DNA from: Armatimonadota bacterium
GTDB lineage: Bacteria > Armatimonadota > UBA10988
Length of the DNA stretch: 59,032 nt
Direction: 5' to 3'
Assembly (NCBI GenBank): GCA_016235455.1
Contig: JACRKZ010000136.1
Location: 1 to 59,032, forward strand
Part shown: positions 42,849 through 52,104 of the stretch, in pieces
Layout: every line of letters begins with the position of its first letter
Position numbering within the stretch: the stretch's first letter is position 1
Made by a program: the position numbers and the translations under genes
The notes under the pieces: generated by a model
Told to the model about the DNA's origin: nothing
The model's database searches: none
The model's input: only the letters and a program-made list of their open reading frames with translations

Positions 42849-45017
42849 GTGGCAGACGCAGCGCCCGAGATCAGAGCCGAACGACGACGTGAGAGGCAGG
42901 CGTGGGCCGCCATGACGCTGGCGGTGTGTCTCGTCGCCGCGCCCATCTTCGCCGGCAACACCTTGTACTACGGCGACATCACCGTGCAGTTCGTGCCTTG
43001 GCGCACCTTTGCCCGGCAGCACCTGCTGGCTGGGCACCTGCCGCTGTGGCTAGACGGCCTGTTCGCCGGGATGCCGTTCGTGGGCAACTGCCAGAGCGCG
43101 GTGTTCTACCCGTTCCACTGGCTGACGCTGCCCCTGGCGCCGGCGACCACCATCGCCGTCGGCTACCTGCTGCACCTGTGGCTGGGCGTGGCGGGCGGGT
43201 ACCTGCTGGGCCGGCGACTGGGCCATCGCCGCGCCGCCGCGGTGCTGCTCGGGCTGGTCTATGGCCTCAGCGGGTATGTGGTCAGCAAGCAGCAGTTCCC
43301 GTCACTGGCCTACACCATCGCCTGGCTGCCCTGGTTGCTCTATGCCGGCGCGCGGCTGTGGCGCGAGCCCGGCGCGCGGTCCATGCTGGTGCTGGCCGGC
43401 ATCACCGGCCTGCAGTGGCTCACCGGCCACGCGCAGATGTCGTTCCTGCAGCTCTGCCTGCTGGCGGCGTGGCTGCTCTTCCAGCGCGGCTCGGGCTCAG
43501 CGGCACGGCGCTGGGGGCTGGCCTGGGCTGGCGTGCTGTTGGGCACGGCGCTCGGCGCGGTGCAGATCGCGCCCACGCTGGAACTGCTGAGCCTAAGCCA
43601 GCGGACCTCCTTCTCCTTCCACGATGTGGCCCGCTTCTACCTGCCACCGTGGCAACTGCTGATGACCCTGTCGCCGCAACTGTATGGCGCGCCCCATGCG
43701 TGGCTGCCGTACCTGGGCTTCGGCCCCTACTGGGAAGGTCTGTGGTACGTCGGACTGCCGACTCTGCCGCTGGCCGCCGCCGCCACTGCCCGGCACGGCG
43801 GGCGCTGGTTCTGGTTGCTGGTGGGTGCACTTGGCCTGATCCTGGCGCTGGGGCCGGGCACGCCGGTCTACGGCTGGCTCTACCAGGTGGTGCCGCCGGT
43901 CCGGCTGTTCCGTGACCCGGCGCGGTTCACGCTCTACACCGTGGTGGCGCTGAGCCTGCTGGCCGCCGCCGGGCTCGACGGCGATGCCCGCGTGGCCCGT
44001 GCCTGGGCCCTGGGCCTGTTGGTCGTGTTGGCGGCCATGCTGCTGACCGTCAGCCTGGCCAGCGCCGGCACCATCAAGGGCTGGCTGCTCGGCGTGATCG
44101 AAATCCAGCCGCTCAAGCGGCTCGACCAGGTCGACGCTGTGGCGCGCGCCTGGCAGGGCTGGATGACGCTCGTGCTGCTGCAGGCGGTCGCCTGGTGCGG
44201 CGCCACGGTGCTGGTGCTACGCTGGCCGGCCCAGCGTCGCCGGCCGGCGCTGGTGGTGCTGATCGGCCTGGATCTAGTGTTCCACGCCGCGCCGGTCAAC
44301 CCGACCGCGCCGGCCGCCGGGTTCGCGCGCGACGTGCGACCGGCCGAGGTCCGCAACCTGACTGGCCCCATCGCCTTCGCCGAGTCGGGCGAGAGCAGCT
44401 ACACCGTCTTCCACAACTATGCCCGCGTGCCCAAACCCGACATCGAGGGCAGCCGGCGCACGCTCATGCCAGACGTAACGATTGGTACCTCGACTCGACA
44501 GATCACCGGCTATGACCCGCTGGCGCCCGCTGCGGCGTATCGCTGGATGGGTGCGCAGATGGCTCGCCACTGGCCCGCCCGGCCAGCGGCATTGGCGGCC
44601 GTGGGCGTGGTGGGCGAATGGACCGGTCGTCGCTTGTTGCCTTACCCGAATGTCGCGCCGGAAGTGCGGCTGGCGGGCACCCACGAGGCGGTGGCCAACG
44701 GCTGGACAACCAGCCAGCGCCGCTGGCTGACCATCGCGGCCGGCGCCGCCGCCGAGGTCGACGTGTTGCAGACGCGGCTGCCCGGCTGGCGCGCCACGGG
44801 CGCCGCCTTCGGGCCGTCGCCCGAGCCCGTGACCACGCGGCTGCGGGTCCCGCCGGCGGACGCCGCGCGGCAGGTGCGGCTGACCTATGCGCCGACGAGC
44901 TTCGCCGTGGGCTGTTTCGCCTCGCTGCTGGCGATGGCCCTGTTCGCGGCCGCCGCGACGGCCAGTTGGGGTTGCCGCGACAACGGACCGGTGCCTGGCC
45001 GCCCGCCTGTGGTATGA
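42849..45017 (+). CDS. Large polytopic membrane protein, YfhO/GT-C-like
   Basis: 722 residues with about 12 membrane helices, then a periplasmic C-terminal domain and a last helix (FAVGCFASLLAMALFAAAATA). The first loop, NTLYYGDITVQFVPWRTFARQ, and GMPFVGNCQSAVFYPFHWLTL match the YfhO-like membrane protein family, GT-C-type glycosyltransferase relatives that use lipid-linked sugars. The start is uncertain: GTG 42849 has no clear ribosome site, and ATG 42912 (in front of MTLAVCLVAAPIF) follows GAGAGGCAGG. It precedes the Flp pilin genes on the same strand, so a role in glycosylating surface structures is possible. Confidence 0.8.
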   Translation: MADAAPEIRAERRRERQAWAAMTLAVCLVAAPIFAGNTLYYGDITVQFVPWRTFARQHLLAGHLPLWLDGLFAGMPFVGNCQSAVFYPFHWLTLPLAPATTIAVGYLLHLWLGVAGGYLLGRRLGHRRAAAVLLGLVYGLSGYVVSKQQFPSLAYTIAWLPWLLYAGARLWREPGARSMLVLAGITGLQWLTGHAQMSFLQLCLLAAWLLFQRGSGSAARRWGLAWAGVLLGTALGAVQIAPTLELLSLSQRTSFSFHDVARFYLPPWQLLMTLSPQLYGAPHAWLPYLGFGPYWEGLWYVGLPTLPLAAAATARHGGRWFWLLVGALGLILALGPGTPVYGWLYQVVPPVRLFRDPARFTLYTVVALSLLAAAGLDGDARVARAWALGLLVVLAAMLLTVSLASAGTIKGWLLGVIEIQPLKRLDQVDAVARAWQGWMTLVLLQAVAWCGATVLVLRWPAQRRRPALVVLIGLDLVFHAAPVNPTAPAAGFARDVRPAEVRNLTGPIAFAESGESSYTVFHNYARVPKPDIEGSRRTLMPDVTIGTSTRQITGYDPLAPAAAYRWMGAQMARHWPARPAALAAVGVVGEWTGRRLLPYPNVAPEVRLAGTHEAVANGWTTSQRRWLTIAAGAAAEVDVLQTRLPGWRATGAAFGPSPEPVTTRLRVPPADAARQVRLTYAPTSFAVGCFASLLAMALFAAAATASWGCRDNGPVPGRPPVV

Positions 45018-45113
45018 GTAGCCAGCCGCACCCGAGGGCCGCGCCGGACAGGGCCGTGTCATGAGCGACCACTGTCGGCGTCGGCGCGCGGCTGACGCTC
45101 CATCGCCCATCGG

Positions 45114-45124
45114 AAAGGAGGTGA
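45114..45124 (+). promoter_or_regulatory. Extended Shine-Dalgarno of the first Flp pilin gene
   Basis: AAAGGAGGTGA is an almost full complement of the 16S rRNA 3' end, about 9 nt from the ATG at 45133. It fixes the start of the pilin and suggests high translation, as expected for a major structural subunit. Confidence 0.75.
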
Positions 45125-45132
45125 ATCCGCCC

Positions 45133-45297
45133 ATGATGACCCGTTTGTTCATCGAGGAAGAGGGTCAGACCCTCATCGAGTATGGCTTGTTGACGGCGCT
45201 GATCGCGGTGGTCGCCATCGCGATCCTGTCCGTGCTGGGCCGCAAGACCCGCGATGTCTATGTCACGGTCAACGAGAACATGCGCACACAGGCCTGA
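45133..45297 (+). CDS. flp: Flp-type major pilin
   Basis: 54 residues. A short basic/acidic leader (MMTRLFIEEEG), then the prepilin cleavage point G|QTLIEY with Glu+5 and Tyr+6 as in Flp pilins, and one hydrophobic helix (GLLTALIAVVAIAILSVL) with a short tail. It would be cleaved by the TadV peptidase encoded at 47849 and polymerised by the Tad machine. Two adjacent ATGs (45133, 45136). A near-copy follows at 45425. Confidence 0.93.
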   Translation: MMTRLFIEEEGQTLIEYGLLTALIAVVAIAILSVLGRKTRDVYVTVNENMRTQA

Positions 45298-45307
45298 GAG
45301 CAGGCCA

Positions 45308-45347
45308 GCGACAAAGCCTCCGGCCGGCTGGCTGGGGGCTTCGTCGC
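45308..45347 (+). other. Stem-loop between the two pilin genes
   Basis: GCGACAAAGCCTCC and GGGGGCTTCGTCGC pair over 14 bp (two mismatches or wobbles) around a 12-nt GC-rich loop, just after the first pilin stop. There is no U-tract. It could stabilise the first pilin mRNA or reduce read-through, setting unequal pilin levels; this is inference. Confidence 0.45.
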
Positions 45348-45373
45348 GTCCCGTGGGTGGCCGGGCGGTTCGG

Positions 45374-45403
45374 TTGCATCAAGCCCGCGAACCGGTGCAT
45401 AAT
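45374..45403 (+). promoter_or_regulatory. Candidate promoter of the second Flp pilin gene
   Basis: TTGCAT (45374-45379), an 18-nt spacer and CATAAT (45398-45403), which matches 5/6 of the -10 consensus. Transcription would begin about 15 nt before the pilin ATG at 45425. Confidence 0.45.
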
Positions 45404-45424
45404 GACGGCCCGGATGACAACTTG

Positions 45425-45589
45425 ATGATGACCCGCCTGTTGGTCGAGGAAGAGGGCCAGACGATGGTGGAGTACGCCCTCCTCACCGCGCTGAGCGCCG
45501 TGGCTGCCATCGCCATCGTGTCGGTCTTTGGTCGCAAGACGCGTGACGTGTTCGTCACGGTCAATATGAGTTTGGTCACGGCGGGCTGA
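45425..45589 (+). CDS. flp: Flp-type pilin, second copy
   Basis: 54 residues, closely similar to the pilin at 45133 (shared MMTRL, EEEGQT, EY, LLTAL, GRKTRDV, VTVN). Cleavage point G|QTMVEY keeps Glu+5 and Tyr+6. Differences lie in the helix and the last seven residues. Adjacent ATGs at 45425 and 45428; the ribosome site is much weaker than that of the first copy. A minor or alternative pilin is likely. Confidence 0.92.
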   Translation: MMTRLLVEEEGQTMVEYALLTALSAVAAIAIVSVFGRKTRDVFVTVNMSLVTAG

Positions 45590-45649
45590 CGCTCCGTGTG
45601 ACGGCCGCGATGTGGTGTCGCGCCGCCGGGAGCGCGGAGGGGCGCTGAC

Positions 45650-47710
45650 GTGACGGGTTTTGACTGGCGAAGCAACCGGGTGACCGTGGGTGGCGTCGGC
45701 CTGTTGGCGCTGCTCATCTACGCCTACAGCCTGCCGCCCGACGTGCACTACGGGGGCGATTGCGGCGAGATGGCCTGTGGCGCCTACTGCCTCGGCGTGG
45801 GCCACCCGACCGGCTACCCGCTGTACCAGATGCTGGGCAAACTGGCCACGCTGTTGGTCCCCGTCGGCAGCATCTCCTGGCGCATCGGCCTGGTTTCCGC
45901 CGCCGGCGGTGCGTTGGCGGTGATGCTCCTCACCTGGCTGGTGACCCTGGCCACCCGCGACCGCGTGGCCGGCCTGTGCGCCGGGCTGGTGATCCTGTTC
46001 GACAACACCTTCTTCTCGCAAGCGGTCATCTGCGAGGTCTATGGCCTGTCCATGGCCTTCCTCGCGCTGTTGCTCCTGGCATTGACGCGGTTCGGCGCCA
46101 CGCGCGACCGCCGCTGGGTGAACGTGGCTGGCCTGGCCGTCGGCCTGGGCGGCGTCCACCACATCTCCATCTTGTTCAACGCGCCGGCCTGCTTTCTCTA
46201 CCTGCTGCTCATCGCCTGGCGCCGCGACGACATCTGGGCGGGTATCCGCGAGGCGTTCGGCGTCCTGGGCCGCTTGGCGATGTGGGCCGTGGCGGTCCTC
46301 CCCATCTACGTCTACCTGCCCATCCGCTCGGCGCTGCAGCCGGCGATGAACTGGGGCGAGACGCACACCTTGGATGGGTTCATCGCCCACATCAGCGGCC
46401 GCATGTACGCCACCACGCTGCTCAACGTGAGCCCCGGCGATGCCGCGCGGTTCGCCTACAACCACACCTACCTGGTCCTGCACGACCAGCAGTGGGGTGC
46501 CGTGCTGGGCGTGGTCGGGCTGCTGGTCTGCCTGCGCCGGCGCACGGCGGTCGGCGTGCTGCTGGCCGGCGTGTTCGCCAGCAACATCTACTTCGCCGCG
46601 CATTACCGTGTGGGCGACCGCGCCAACTACGCCTTGCCCGCCCATGTCGCCGCCGCGCTGCTGTGCGGGTTCGCCGCCGCTTGGCTCGGCGAGCTGGCTG
46701 GCCGCGCGCGGGGCGGGTTGCTCACCCACCGCCGCGTGGCCGCGTTGGTGGCCACCGTGGTGCTGCTCCTGCCCATGCTGCCGGGACCGCCGTCCTACGT
46801 GCCGCCGCTGCGCCGCTGCATCGACTACTCCTTCATGCGGCACAACCTGCGCTGCGCGCAAGAGACCGACGCCGTGCTGGCCGAGGTGCCCACGAACGGC
46901 GTGCTCAACTCGGCACTCGATGAGTTGACCAACGCCTTCTGGTACCGCCAGTTGGTGCAGGGCCTGCGGCGCGATGTGACGCTGCTGCAGTTCACGCACA
47001 TCGACCGCCCCGACGAGAAGCAGAAGGCCGTCGGCTGGATCCGCTACTACCTGGCCACCAACCGCGTGTTCCTGGCCTGGTTCGACCCCTTCCTGCTCGA
47101 GCATTTCGACCTGATCGCCCACGATGCCACCGTCGAACCGCGCCCCAAGGGCAGCCTGCCGCCGAATCCGCTCGGCTTGGCCCCGGTGGCGAAAACTTGG
47201 GAGTTGCCCGGATGTCAAAGTTGGCGACTGGGCGGTTCACGGGTCGACGGTCCCGTCAAACTGCCGGGCGCCACGGTCCAGGAAACCGTGGTCGGCTTGC
47301 GGGCGCGCATGGTGGCCAAACTGCAGGCGCAGTTGGTCAGCCAGGGCGTCGAGGCCGGCGACGAAGAGGCGGTGGTGCTCATCATCCATCGTGATCTGGA
47401 GGACTATCTGGCCGGCCGGCGGGCCGCGCCACCCAGCGCGCTCAACGATTCGACGACGACGGTCAACTGGTCCTGGTCGCTGCGCTGGCCGCTGCGCTGC
47501 GAGCCGCGGGCCGGAGCCGACACCACGGGTCTGTCCACGGTGCTGGCGCTGCCGGTCTGGATGCCCGATGTCGCGGGCGGCGGCGACTACCAGGTGCGGC
47601 TCGGCGTCGTGCCGCGAAATCCGGCTCGAGTGCGCGACAATGCGCAGGATCCCAGGCTCTTGCGAACCCAGACTCAGCCCGTTGGCTGGGTGCGCCTCTA
47701 CTGGCGCTGA
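45650..47710 (+). CDS. DUF2723-family polytopic membrane protein (GT-C/protein O-mannosyltransferase-like)
   Basis: 686 residues. The start is GTG 45650 after GGAGGGG. The first periplasmic loop YGGDCGEMACGAYCLGVGHP...GYPLYQMLGKL carries the acidic pair and HPxGYPLY signature of DUF2723, a GT-C-fold group related to protein O-mannosyltransferases. About ten membrane helices follow, then a soluble C-terminal part (VLNSALDELTNAFWYRQL ... VQLRGVV-like). It sits between the Flp pilins and tadV, so pilin or surface glycosylation is a reasonable guess but not shown. Confidence 0.85.
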   Translation: MTGFDWRSNRVTVGGVGLLALLIYAYSLPPDVHYGGDCGEMACGAYCLGVGHPTGYPLYQMLGKLATLLVPVGSISWRIGLVSAAGGALAVMLLTWLVTLATRDRVAGLCAGLVILFDNTFFSQAVICEVYGLSMAFLALLLLALTRFGATRDRRWVNVAGLAVGLGGVHHISILFNAPACFLYLLLIAWRRDDIWAGIREAFGVLGRLAMWAVAVLPIYVYLPIRSALQPAMNWGETHTLDGFIAHISGRMYATTLLNVSPGDAARFAYNHTYLVLHDQQWGAVLGVVGLLVCLRRRTAVGVLLAGVFASNIYFAAHYRVGDRANYALPAHVAAALLCGFAAAWLGELAGRARGGLLTHRRVAALVATVVLLLPMLPGPPSYVPPLRRCIDYSFMRHNLRCAQETDAVLAEVPTNGVLNSALDELTNAFWYRQLVQGLRRDVTLLQFTHIDRPDEKQKAVGWIRYYLATNRVFLAWFDPFLLEHFDLIAHDATVEPRPKGSLPPNPLGLAPVAKTWELPGCQSWRLGGSRVDGPVKLPGATVQETVVGLRARMVAKLQAQLVSQGVEAGDEEAVVLIIHRDLEDYLAGRRAAPPSALNDSTTTVNWSWSLRWPLRCEPRAGADTTGLSTVLALPVWMPDVAGGGDYQVRLGVVPRNPARVRDNAQDPRLLRTQTQPVGWVRLYWR

Positions 47711-47798
47711 GAAAGGACTGGACAACGAGTTGGCGAACAGCCACACTAGGGACGCTGGGCCATCGTCCGCGGAACCGCCACCAGTGCGGCTCCCGCGA

Positions 47799-47828
47799 TT
47801 GACGCTGGCTGGCGGTCGTAGCTATAAT
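47799..47828 (+). promoter_or_regulatory. Sigma70-type promoter of the tad operon
   Basis: TTGACG (47799-47804), an 18-nt spacer and a perfect TATAAT (47823-47828), 20 nt before the tadV ATG at 47849. The best promoter match in the plus-strand half of the window. It separates the tad machine genes from the pilin and DUF2723 genes upstream. Confidence 0.75.
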
Positions 47829-47848
47829 TGGCTAGTTCAGGGGCTGGG

Positions 47849-48424
47849 ATGTTGACGGAACCTGGCGCGGTTGCTCTGACACCGTGGGTAGCGGCGGGGC
47901 TGATCCTGACCGGTATCATGGTGACGGTCACCGATCTGCGAGAACGGCGGATCTACAACAAGGTGACCTTCCCCATGATTCTGGCGGGCTTGGTCGTGAA
48001 CGCCCTGCCCGTGGCGTGGGGAGTGGCTGCCGGCGACTACCGCATCGGACTCTACGGCTTCGCCGTGGGTCTGGGGGTGCTGCTGCCAGCGTTTGCCATC
48101 AACATGATCAAAGCGGGTGACGTCAAGTACCTGGCGGGTGTCGGAGCGTTGGGCGGGCCCTGGGTGGCATTGTTCACGTTCCTGTATGGCTCGCTGGCAC
48201 ATGGAGCCCTTAGTCTTGTCGTGCTCGCGCGGCGGGGTGAGGTCAAGGCGGCGTTCACCAACATCGGCTACTGGTTCTCGCGCACGGCGCTGACCATGAA
48301 GCCCGCGGATTTCGAAGCGCGCACCCAAGGGCAGTTGCCGTACGCGGCAAGCTTGGCGTTGGGCTTGGTTGTGTCGGTCGGCATCGGGCTGACACGTGGG
48401 AATGTCTTTCCGCCCTGGGCGTGA
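47849..48424 (+). CDS. tadV: Prepilin peptidase of the Tad system (TadV/CpaA, A24 family)
   Basis: 191 residues, inner membrane, six hydrophobic stretches. It has the two aspartates of the A24 active site: VTDLRERRIYNKVTFPM and IKAGDVKYLAGVGALGG (GxGD variant with AGD). It would cleave the Flp leaders. ATG 47849 follows AGGGGCTGGG and lies just after the TATAAT promoter, so the in-frame start at 47828 is too early. Confidence 0.93.
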   Translation: MLTEPGAVALTPWVAAGLILTGIMVTVTDLRERRIYNKVTFPMILAGLVVNALPVAWGVAAGDYRIGLYGFAVGLGVLLPAFAINMIKAGDVKYLAGVGALGGPWVALFTFLYGSLAHGALSLVVLARRGEVKAAFTNIGYWFSRTALTMKPADFEARTQGQLPYAASLALGLVVSVGIGLTRGNVFPPWA

Positions 48425-48439
48425 AAAGCGGGGTAGGCC

Positions 48440-49747
48440 ATGAACCGAAGGGTATTGGCGATCGGCGTAGTCGCGGTGGTCCTCATCGCGATCGCCCTGA
48501 TCAGTGCGATGGGCCGCGGCCGGCAGCAGCAGGCTCAGCAGAAGAAGGTCGACGAGGTGCCTGACCAGCGGGTTGTGGTGGCCGTCGTCGACATCCGGCC
48601 CGGCAAGAAGATTGAGCCGGAGATGCTCGACGCCAACAAGTTGGTCACCGCCACCGAGAAGGCCGAAAAGTATGCCGGCGCCGTGCTCGATCCCGCCAAG
48701 ATCGTGGGTGGTACCGCCAACGTGGCCATCGCCAAGGACGCGCCGATCCGGGTCGACCAGATCACCGCGCCGCCCGACAGCGTGTCGCAGAAGGTCAGTG
48801 CCGGCTATGTGGCCATCACCGTGGCCGCGCCCGAGAAGCCCAGCCTCTACGACCTCAAGTTCCTCAAGCCCGATGACCACGTCGACGTCATGGGTGTGAC
48901 CTACGACGACAAGGGCAACTGGACCACCTCCACGCCGCTGGCCGCCAGCGTGCGCGTGCTGGCCGTGGACGTGGTGTGGGACAAGTTCAAGGAAGAGATG
49001 CGGCGCAAGCGCGTCGAGGCCGAGATCGCGCAACTGCAGAAGGAGCGCCAGGAGAAGGCCAACGCGCCCGGCGATGCCACCAAGAACCTGGATGAGGCCA
49101 TCAAGGCCAAGCGCGAGGAACTCGACCCCAAGTTCGAGAATCCCAGTGTGACCGTGGAAGTCACGCCGAGCATCGCGCAACTGCTGGCGCTGTGGCGCAC
49201 CAGTCCGCGCACCACGCTCAAGATCGCGCTGCACCGCCAGGAGGACGCGGCCGGTGTGATCATGGGCGCCGAGGCGCTGGCCGCGCCGGCTTCGGCCGCG
49301 CCGGCGGGTGCCGCGCCGACCGGGCCGCGCCCGATGAGCGCGCTCAACCTGGCGGCGGCCGGCGGCACCATGCCGACGGTGCTGTCCATGGACGATGTGG
49401 TGCCGCTCATCCAGCGTGACCCCAAGCAGTACGCCGACATGCTCGAAATCCAGAAGACCATCGCCGAGTCGCGCATGCAGGGCGAACTGCGCAAGTCGCA
49501 GATCGCGCTCGAGCGAACGCGCAACGCCGTGGAGATGCGCAACTGGACGCGCTATGGCACCAGCACGCCGCCGGTCACGGTGGCGGGCTCGCCCATGGGC
49601 AACGTGCCGCCGCTGATGGTGCCGCGCACGACGGGCGCCACGGAGCCGGTCAAGCCGGTGGAGAAGCCCAAGCCGCAGGCGCCTAACCGCTACTCGGCGC
49701 CGATCGAGGTCTACCGTGGTAGCCAGGTCAGCGTAGTGGGTTCGTGA
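48440..49747 (+). CDS. cpaB: Flp pilus assembly protein RcpC/CpaB
   Basis: 435 residues. N-terminal membrane anchor (LAIGVVAVVLIAIALISAM), then an SAF-like domain (VVVAVVDIRPGKKIEPEML ... GTANVAIAKDAPIRVDQI) and the RcpC region (VSAGYVAITVAAPEKPSLYDL ... LKPDDHVDVMGV). A charged coiled-coil (EEMRRKRVEAEIAQLQKERQEK) and an Ala/Pro-rich tail follow. RcpC sits in the periplasm and is thought to help the secretin channel. Directly behind tadV. Confidence 0.92.
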   Translation: MNRRVLAIGVVAVVLIAIALISAMGRGRQQQAQQKKVDEVPDQRVVVAVVDIRPGKKIEPEMLDANKLVTATEKAEKYAGAVLDPAKIVGGTANVAIAKDAPIRVDQITAPPDSVSQKVSAGYVAITVAAPEKPSLYDLKFLKPDDHVDVMGVTYDDKGNWTTSTPLAASVRVLAVDVVWDKFKEEMRRKRVEAEIAQLQKERQEKANAPGDATKNLDEAIKAKREELDPKFENPSVTVEVTPSIAQLLALWRTSPRTTLKIALHRQEDAAGVIMGAEALAAPASAAPAGAAPTGPRPMSALNLAAAGGTMPTVLSMDDVVPLIQRDPKQYADMLEIQKTIAESRMQGELRKSQIALERTRNAVEMRNWTRYGTSTPPVTVAGSPMGNVPPLMVPRTTGATEPVKPVEKPKPQAPNRYSAPIEVYRGSQVSVVGS

Positions 49748-49820
49748 TCAAGGCCGTTCGCGCGCTGCCTACAGGGCGGTCGGCGTGCGCGGGGAGCCAG
49801 CCCGGAAAGGAGAGCCGGCC

Positions 49821-52073
49821 GTGAGGATCCGGTCGGTGCGAACAACGTGGGGTAAGGTGCTGTGCAGCAGTGCGGGGTCGGTCATGTTGGCCGCCTTGCT
49901 GACGCTGTGGAGCGGGCCTGCTTCCGCGCAGAACGCTGCCGGCGACGACATTGTCGTCACCGTCGGCGGCGAGACCTCCGTGAAGGCCGGCGGCTATGTC
50001 CGCCAGAGCGCTATTCCGGCCAACGTGGTCGAGGTGGTCTGCGGCCCCGAAGCGGTCACGCTCCGTGGCCTCCAGGCCGGGCGGGCGTCGGTTGTCCTGT
50101 GGGATAACAACGACAAGGCACGCCGCCTGCGGGTGAACGTGATGGCCGCCGGCCAGACCGCCGCGCCCGCTGGCAACGCGCCGGCGCCGGCCGGGACCAC
50201 GCCGACGGTCGTGCCGGCCGTGGCCGGTGGGCCGGGCCTGCCGCCCGTGGTGGCGCCCAGCGGGCCCCTGGCCCCGCTGCGCATGCCCTCGGTGCAGGTC
50301 GATGGTGGCCTCCAGGGCCAGCCCATCGAGTTGATGGTCAATGAAGCGGTGCCGCTCAGCGTGCCCACGCAGTTGCGCCGCATCCATACCGCCAACGAAG
50401 CCATTGCCGACGTGGTGGTCATGCCCCCGCGTGAGGCCGTGCTGATCGGCAAGGCCCCCGGCGAGACCACGGTCATCGTGTGGTACGTGGGTGGCGACGC
50501 CTACCTGGGCGAGATGCAGCGCATCACCTTCCCCGTGCGCGTCGTGGCCCCTCCGGTCAACACCAACGACGGTGGTCTGGCGGCGCTGCGCGACCAGGCC
50601 TTGTCGGTCATGGCCAAGAAGGGCATCACCGGCGTGGAACTGGTGACCGCCGGTGGCTCGCAGAACATCAGCCTGCTGCTGGTGGGCACCGTGGAGTCCA
50701 AAGAGCAGGTCAAGCTGGCCGAGACCATCGTGGCCGCCTTGTTCCCCACGGGCACGCGCATCGCCAACCTGCTGACGGTCCCGGTGCGCAGCCTGAGCGA
50801 GGCCGATCTGCTGGCTCGGGCCAAGGCGCTGGAGAAGCTGCTGGCCCAGGAGCTGCCCAACTCCGAGGTGCATGTGCAGTTGCGGCCCGACGCGGGCAGC
50901 GACCGGCTGCGCGTGTGGCTCAGCGGCACGGCCTACCAGCCGGCCGACCGCATCAAGGCCGAGGAGCTGACACGGTTCGACCTCGGGCCGACGGCCGAGA
51001 TCAACAACAATCTGGAGACGCCGCTGCCGCCGACTCCGCCGGAGTTGGCCAATCTGGCGCTGACCACGCCGGCGTCCGGCGCCGCCACTGGCCCGACCAA
51101 GCCCATCGAAGAGGCGGTCATGGCCTCGCTGGAAATGACCTCGGCGCTGCGTGACGGCGTCCAGGTGCGGTTCCATCGCGACCAGAAGCGCATCGAGCTG
51201 GTCGGCAGCGTCCGCAACGACGACGACCGATCGGAGATCGTCGACGCGGTGACTGAAGTGGCCCAGGAGTACGGTGACTACGAAGTGCGCGACCGCGGCC
51301 TGGTGGTCAAGCCGGCCAAGGTGGTGACGACGGTGCAGATCGTCGAACTCACCGACTCGGACAACTCGAGCCTGGGCTTCACTTACGGCCTGCCCGTGGG
51401 CGGCCAGGCGAGCCAGAGCAACAGCGGTACGGGTGGCAGTTCCAGCACGGTCAACACGCCGACCACGACGCTGTTGGCCACTAACGGCGAACTGGCGGTC
51501 TACGGACAGCGGCAGGCCGGCGACCCGTTCAAGATGCTGGAAGGCTTCGCCTCGAGCATCCGCGCGCTGGTCACCCAGAACCGCGCCCGCGTGCTGTCCG
51601 AGCCGGTGATTGCCAGCGATAACGAGGTCGAGGGCCGGTTCGAGGTGGTGGACGAGATCCCGCTGCCCAGTTCCACCTCGGGCAACAACGGTCAGGTCGG
51701 CACCAGTGTCGAGTACAAGCCGGTCGGTATCCGTCTGATCCTCACGCCCAGCATCCACTGGGGTGAGCCAGACAGCCAGATTGAGCTGAACATCGAGACC
51801 GAGGTGTCGGCGGTGGACTACGGCAAGGCGGCCACCATCAACGGCACGACCGTGCCGGCCATCACGCAGCGGCGCGCCAAGACGGTGGTCACCATCAACG
51901 ACCACGAGACGCTGGTGCTCGGTGGCCTGACCACCGAGTCCGAACAGCGCAACGTCAGCCGCTTGCCGTTCCTGAGCGACATTCCGCTCTTGGGGCAGTT
52001 GTTCCGCTACAAGGACAACAAGCGCGGCAAGACCACCATCGTGGTGGTCTTGACCCCACGTATCGTCAACTAG
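49821..52073 (+). CDS. cpaC: Secretin of the Tad pilus (RcpA/CpaC)
   Basis: Outer-membrane channel for the pilus. 750 residues. Start GTG 49821, with AAAGGAG 8 nt upstream and a signal peptide ending GPASAQN; an earlier in-frame GTG at 49785 has no such site. Two BON/pilus-N-like parts (SAIPANVVEVVCGPEAVTL; VPTQLRRIHTANEAIADVVVM) are followed by a long central region. The secretin core (about 480-750) has KPAKVVTTVQIVELTDSD, VLSEPVIASDNEVEGRFEVVDEIPLP, YKPVGIRLILTPSI and HETLVLGGLTTESEQRNVSRLPFLSDIPLLGQLF, the classic C-terminal signature. Confidence 0.95.
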   Translation: MRIRSVRTTWGKVLCSSAGSVMLAALLTLWSGPASAQNAAGDDIVVTVGGETSVKAGGYVRQSAIPANVVEVVCGPEAVTLRGLQAGRASVVLWDNNDKARRLRVNVMAAGQTAAPAGNAPAPAGTTPTVVPAVAGGPGLPPVVAPSGPLAPLRMPSVQVDGGLQGQPIELMVNEAVPLSVPTQLRRIHTANEAIADVVVMPPREAVLIGKAPGETTVIVWYVGGDAYLGEMQRITFPVRVVAPPVNTNDGGLAALRDQALSVMAKKGITGVELVTAGGSQNISLLLVGTVESKEQVKLAETIVAALFPTGTRIANLLTVPVRSLSEADLLARAKALEKLLAQELPNSEVHVQLRPDAGSDRLRVWLSGTAYQPADRIKAEELTRFDLGPTAEINNNLETPLPPTPPELANLALTTPASGAATGPTKPIEEAVMASLEMTSALRDGVQVRFHRDQKRIELVGSVRNDDDRSEIVDAVTEVAQEYGDYEVRDRGLVVKPAKVVTTVQIVELTDSDNSSLGFTYGLPVGGQASQSNSGTGGSSSTVNTPTTTLLATNGELAVYGQRQAGDPFKMLEGFASSIRALVTQNRARVLSEPVIASDNEVEGRFEVVDEIPLPSSTSGNNGQVGTSVEYKPVGIRLILTPSIHWGEPDSQIELNIETEVSAVDYGKAATINGTTVPAITQRRAKTVVTINDHETLVLGGLTTESEQRNVSRLPFLSDIPLLGQLFRYKDNKRGKTTIVVVLTPRIVN

Positions 52074-52104
52074 GCAGGATCAAGCAGACGACGAGGAGCC
52101 GGGT

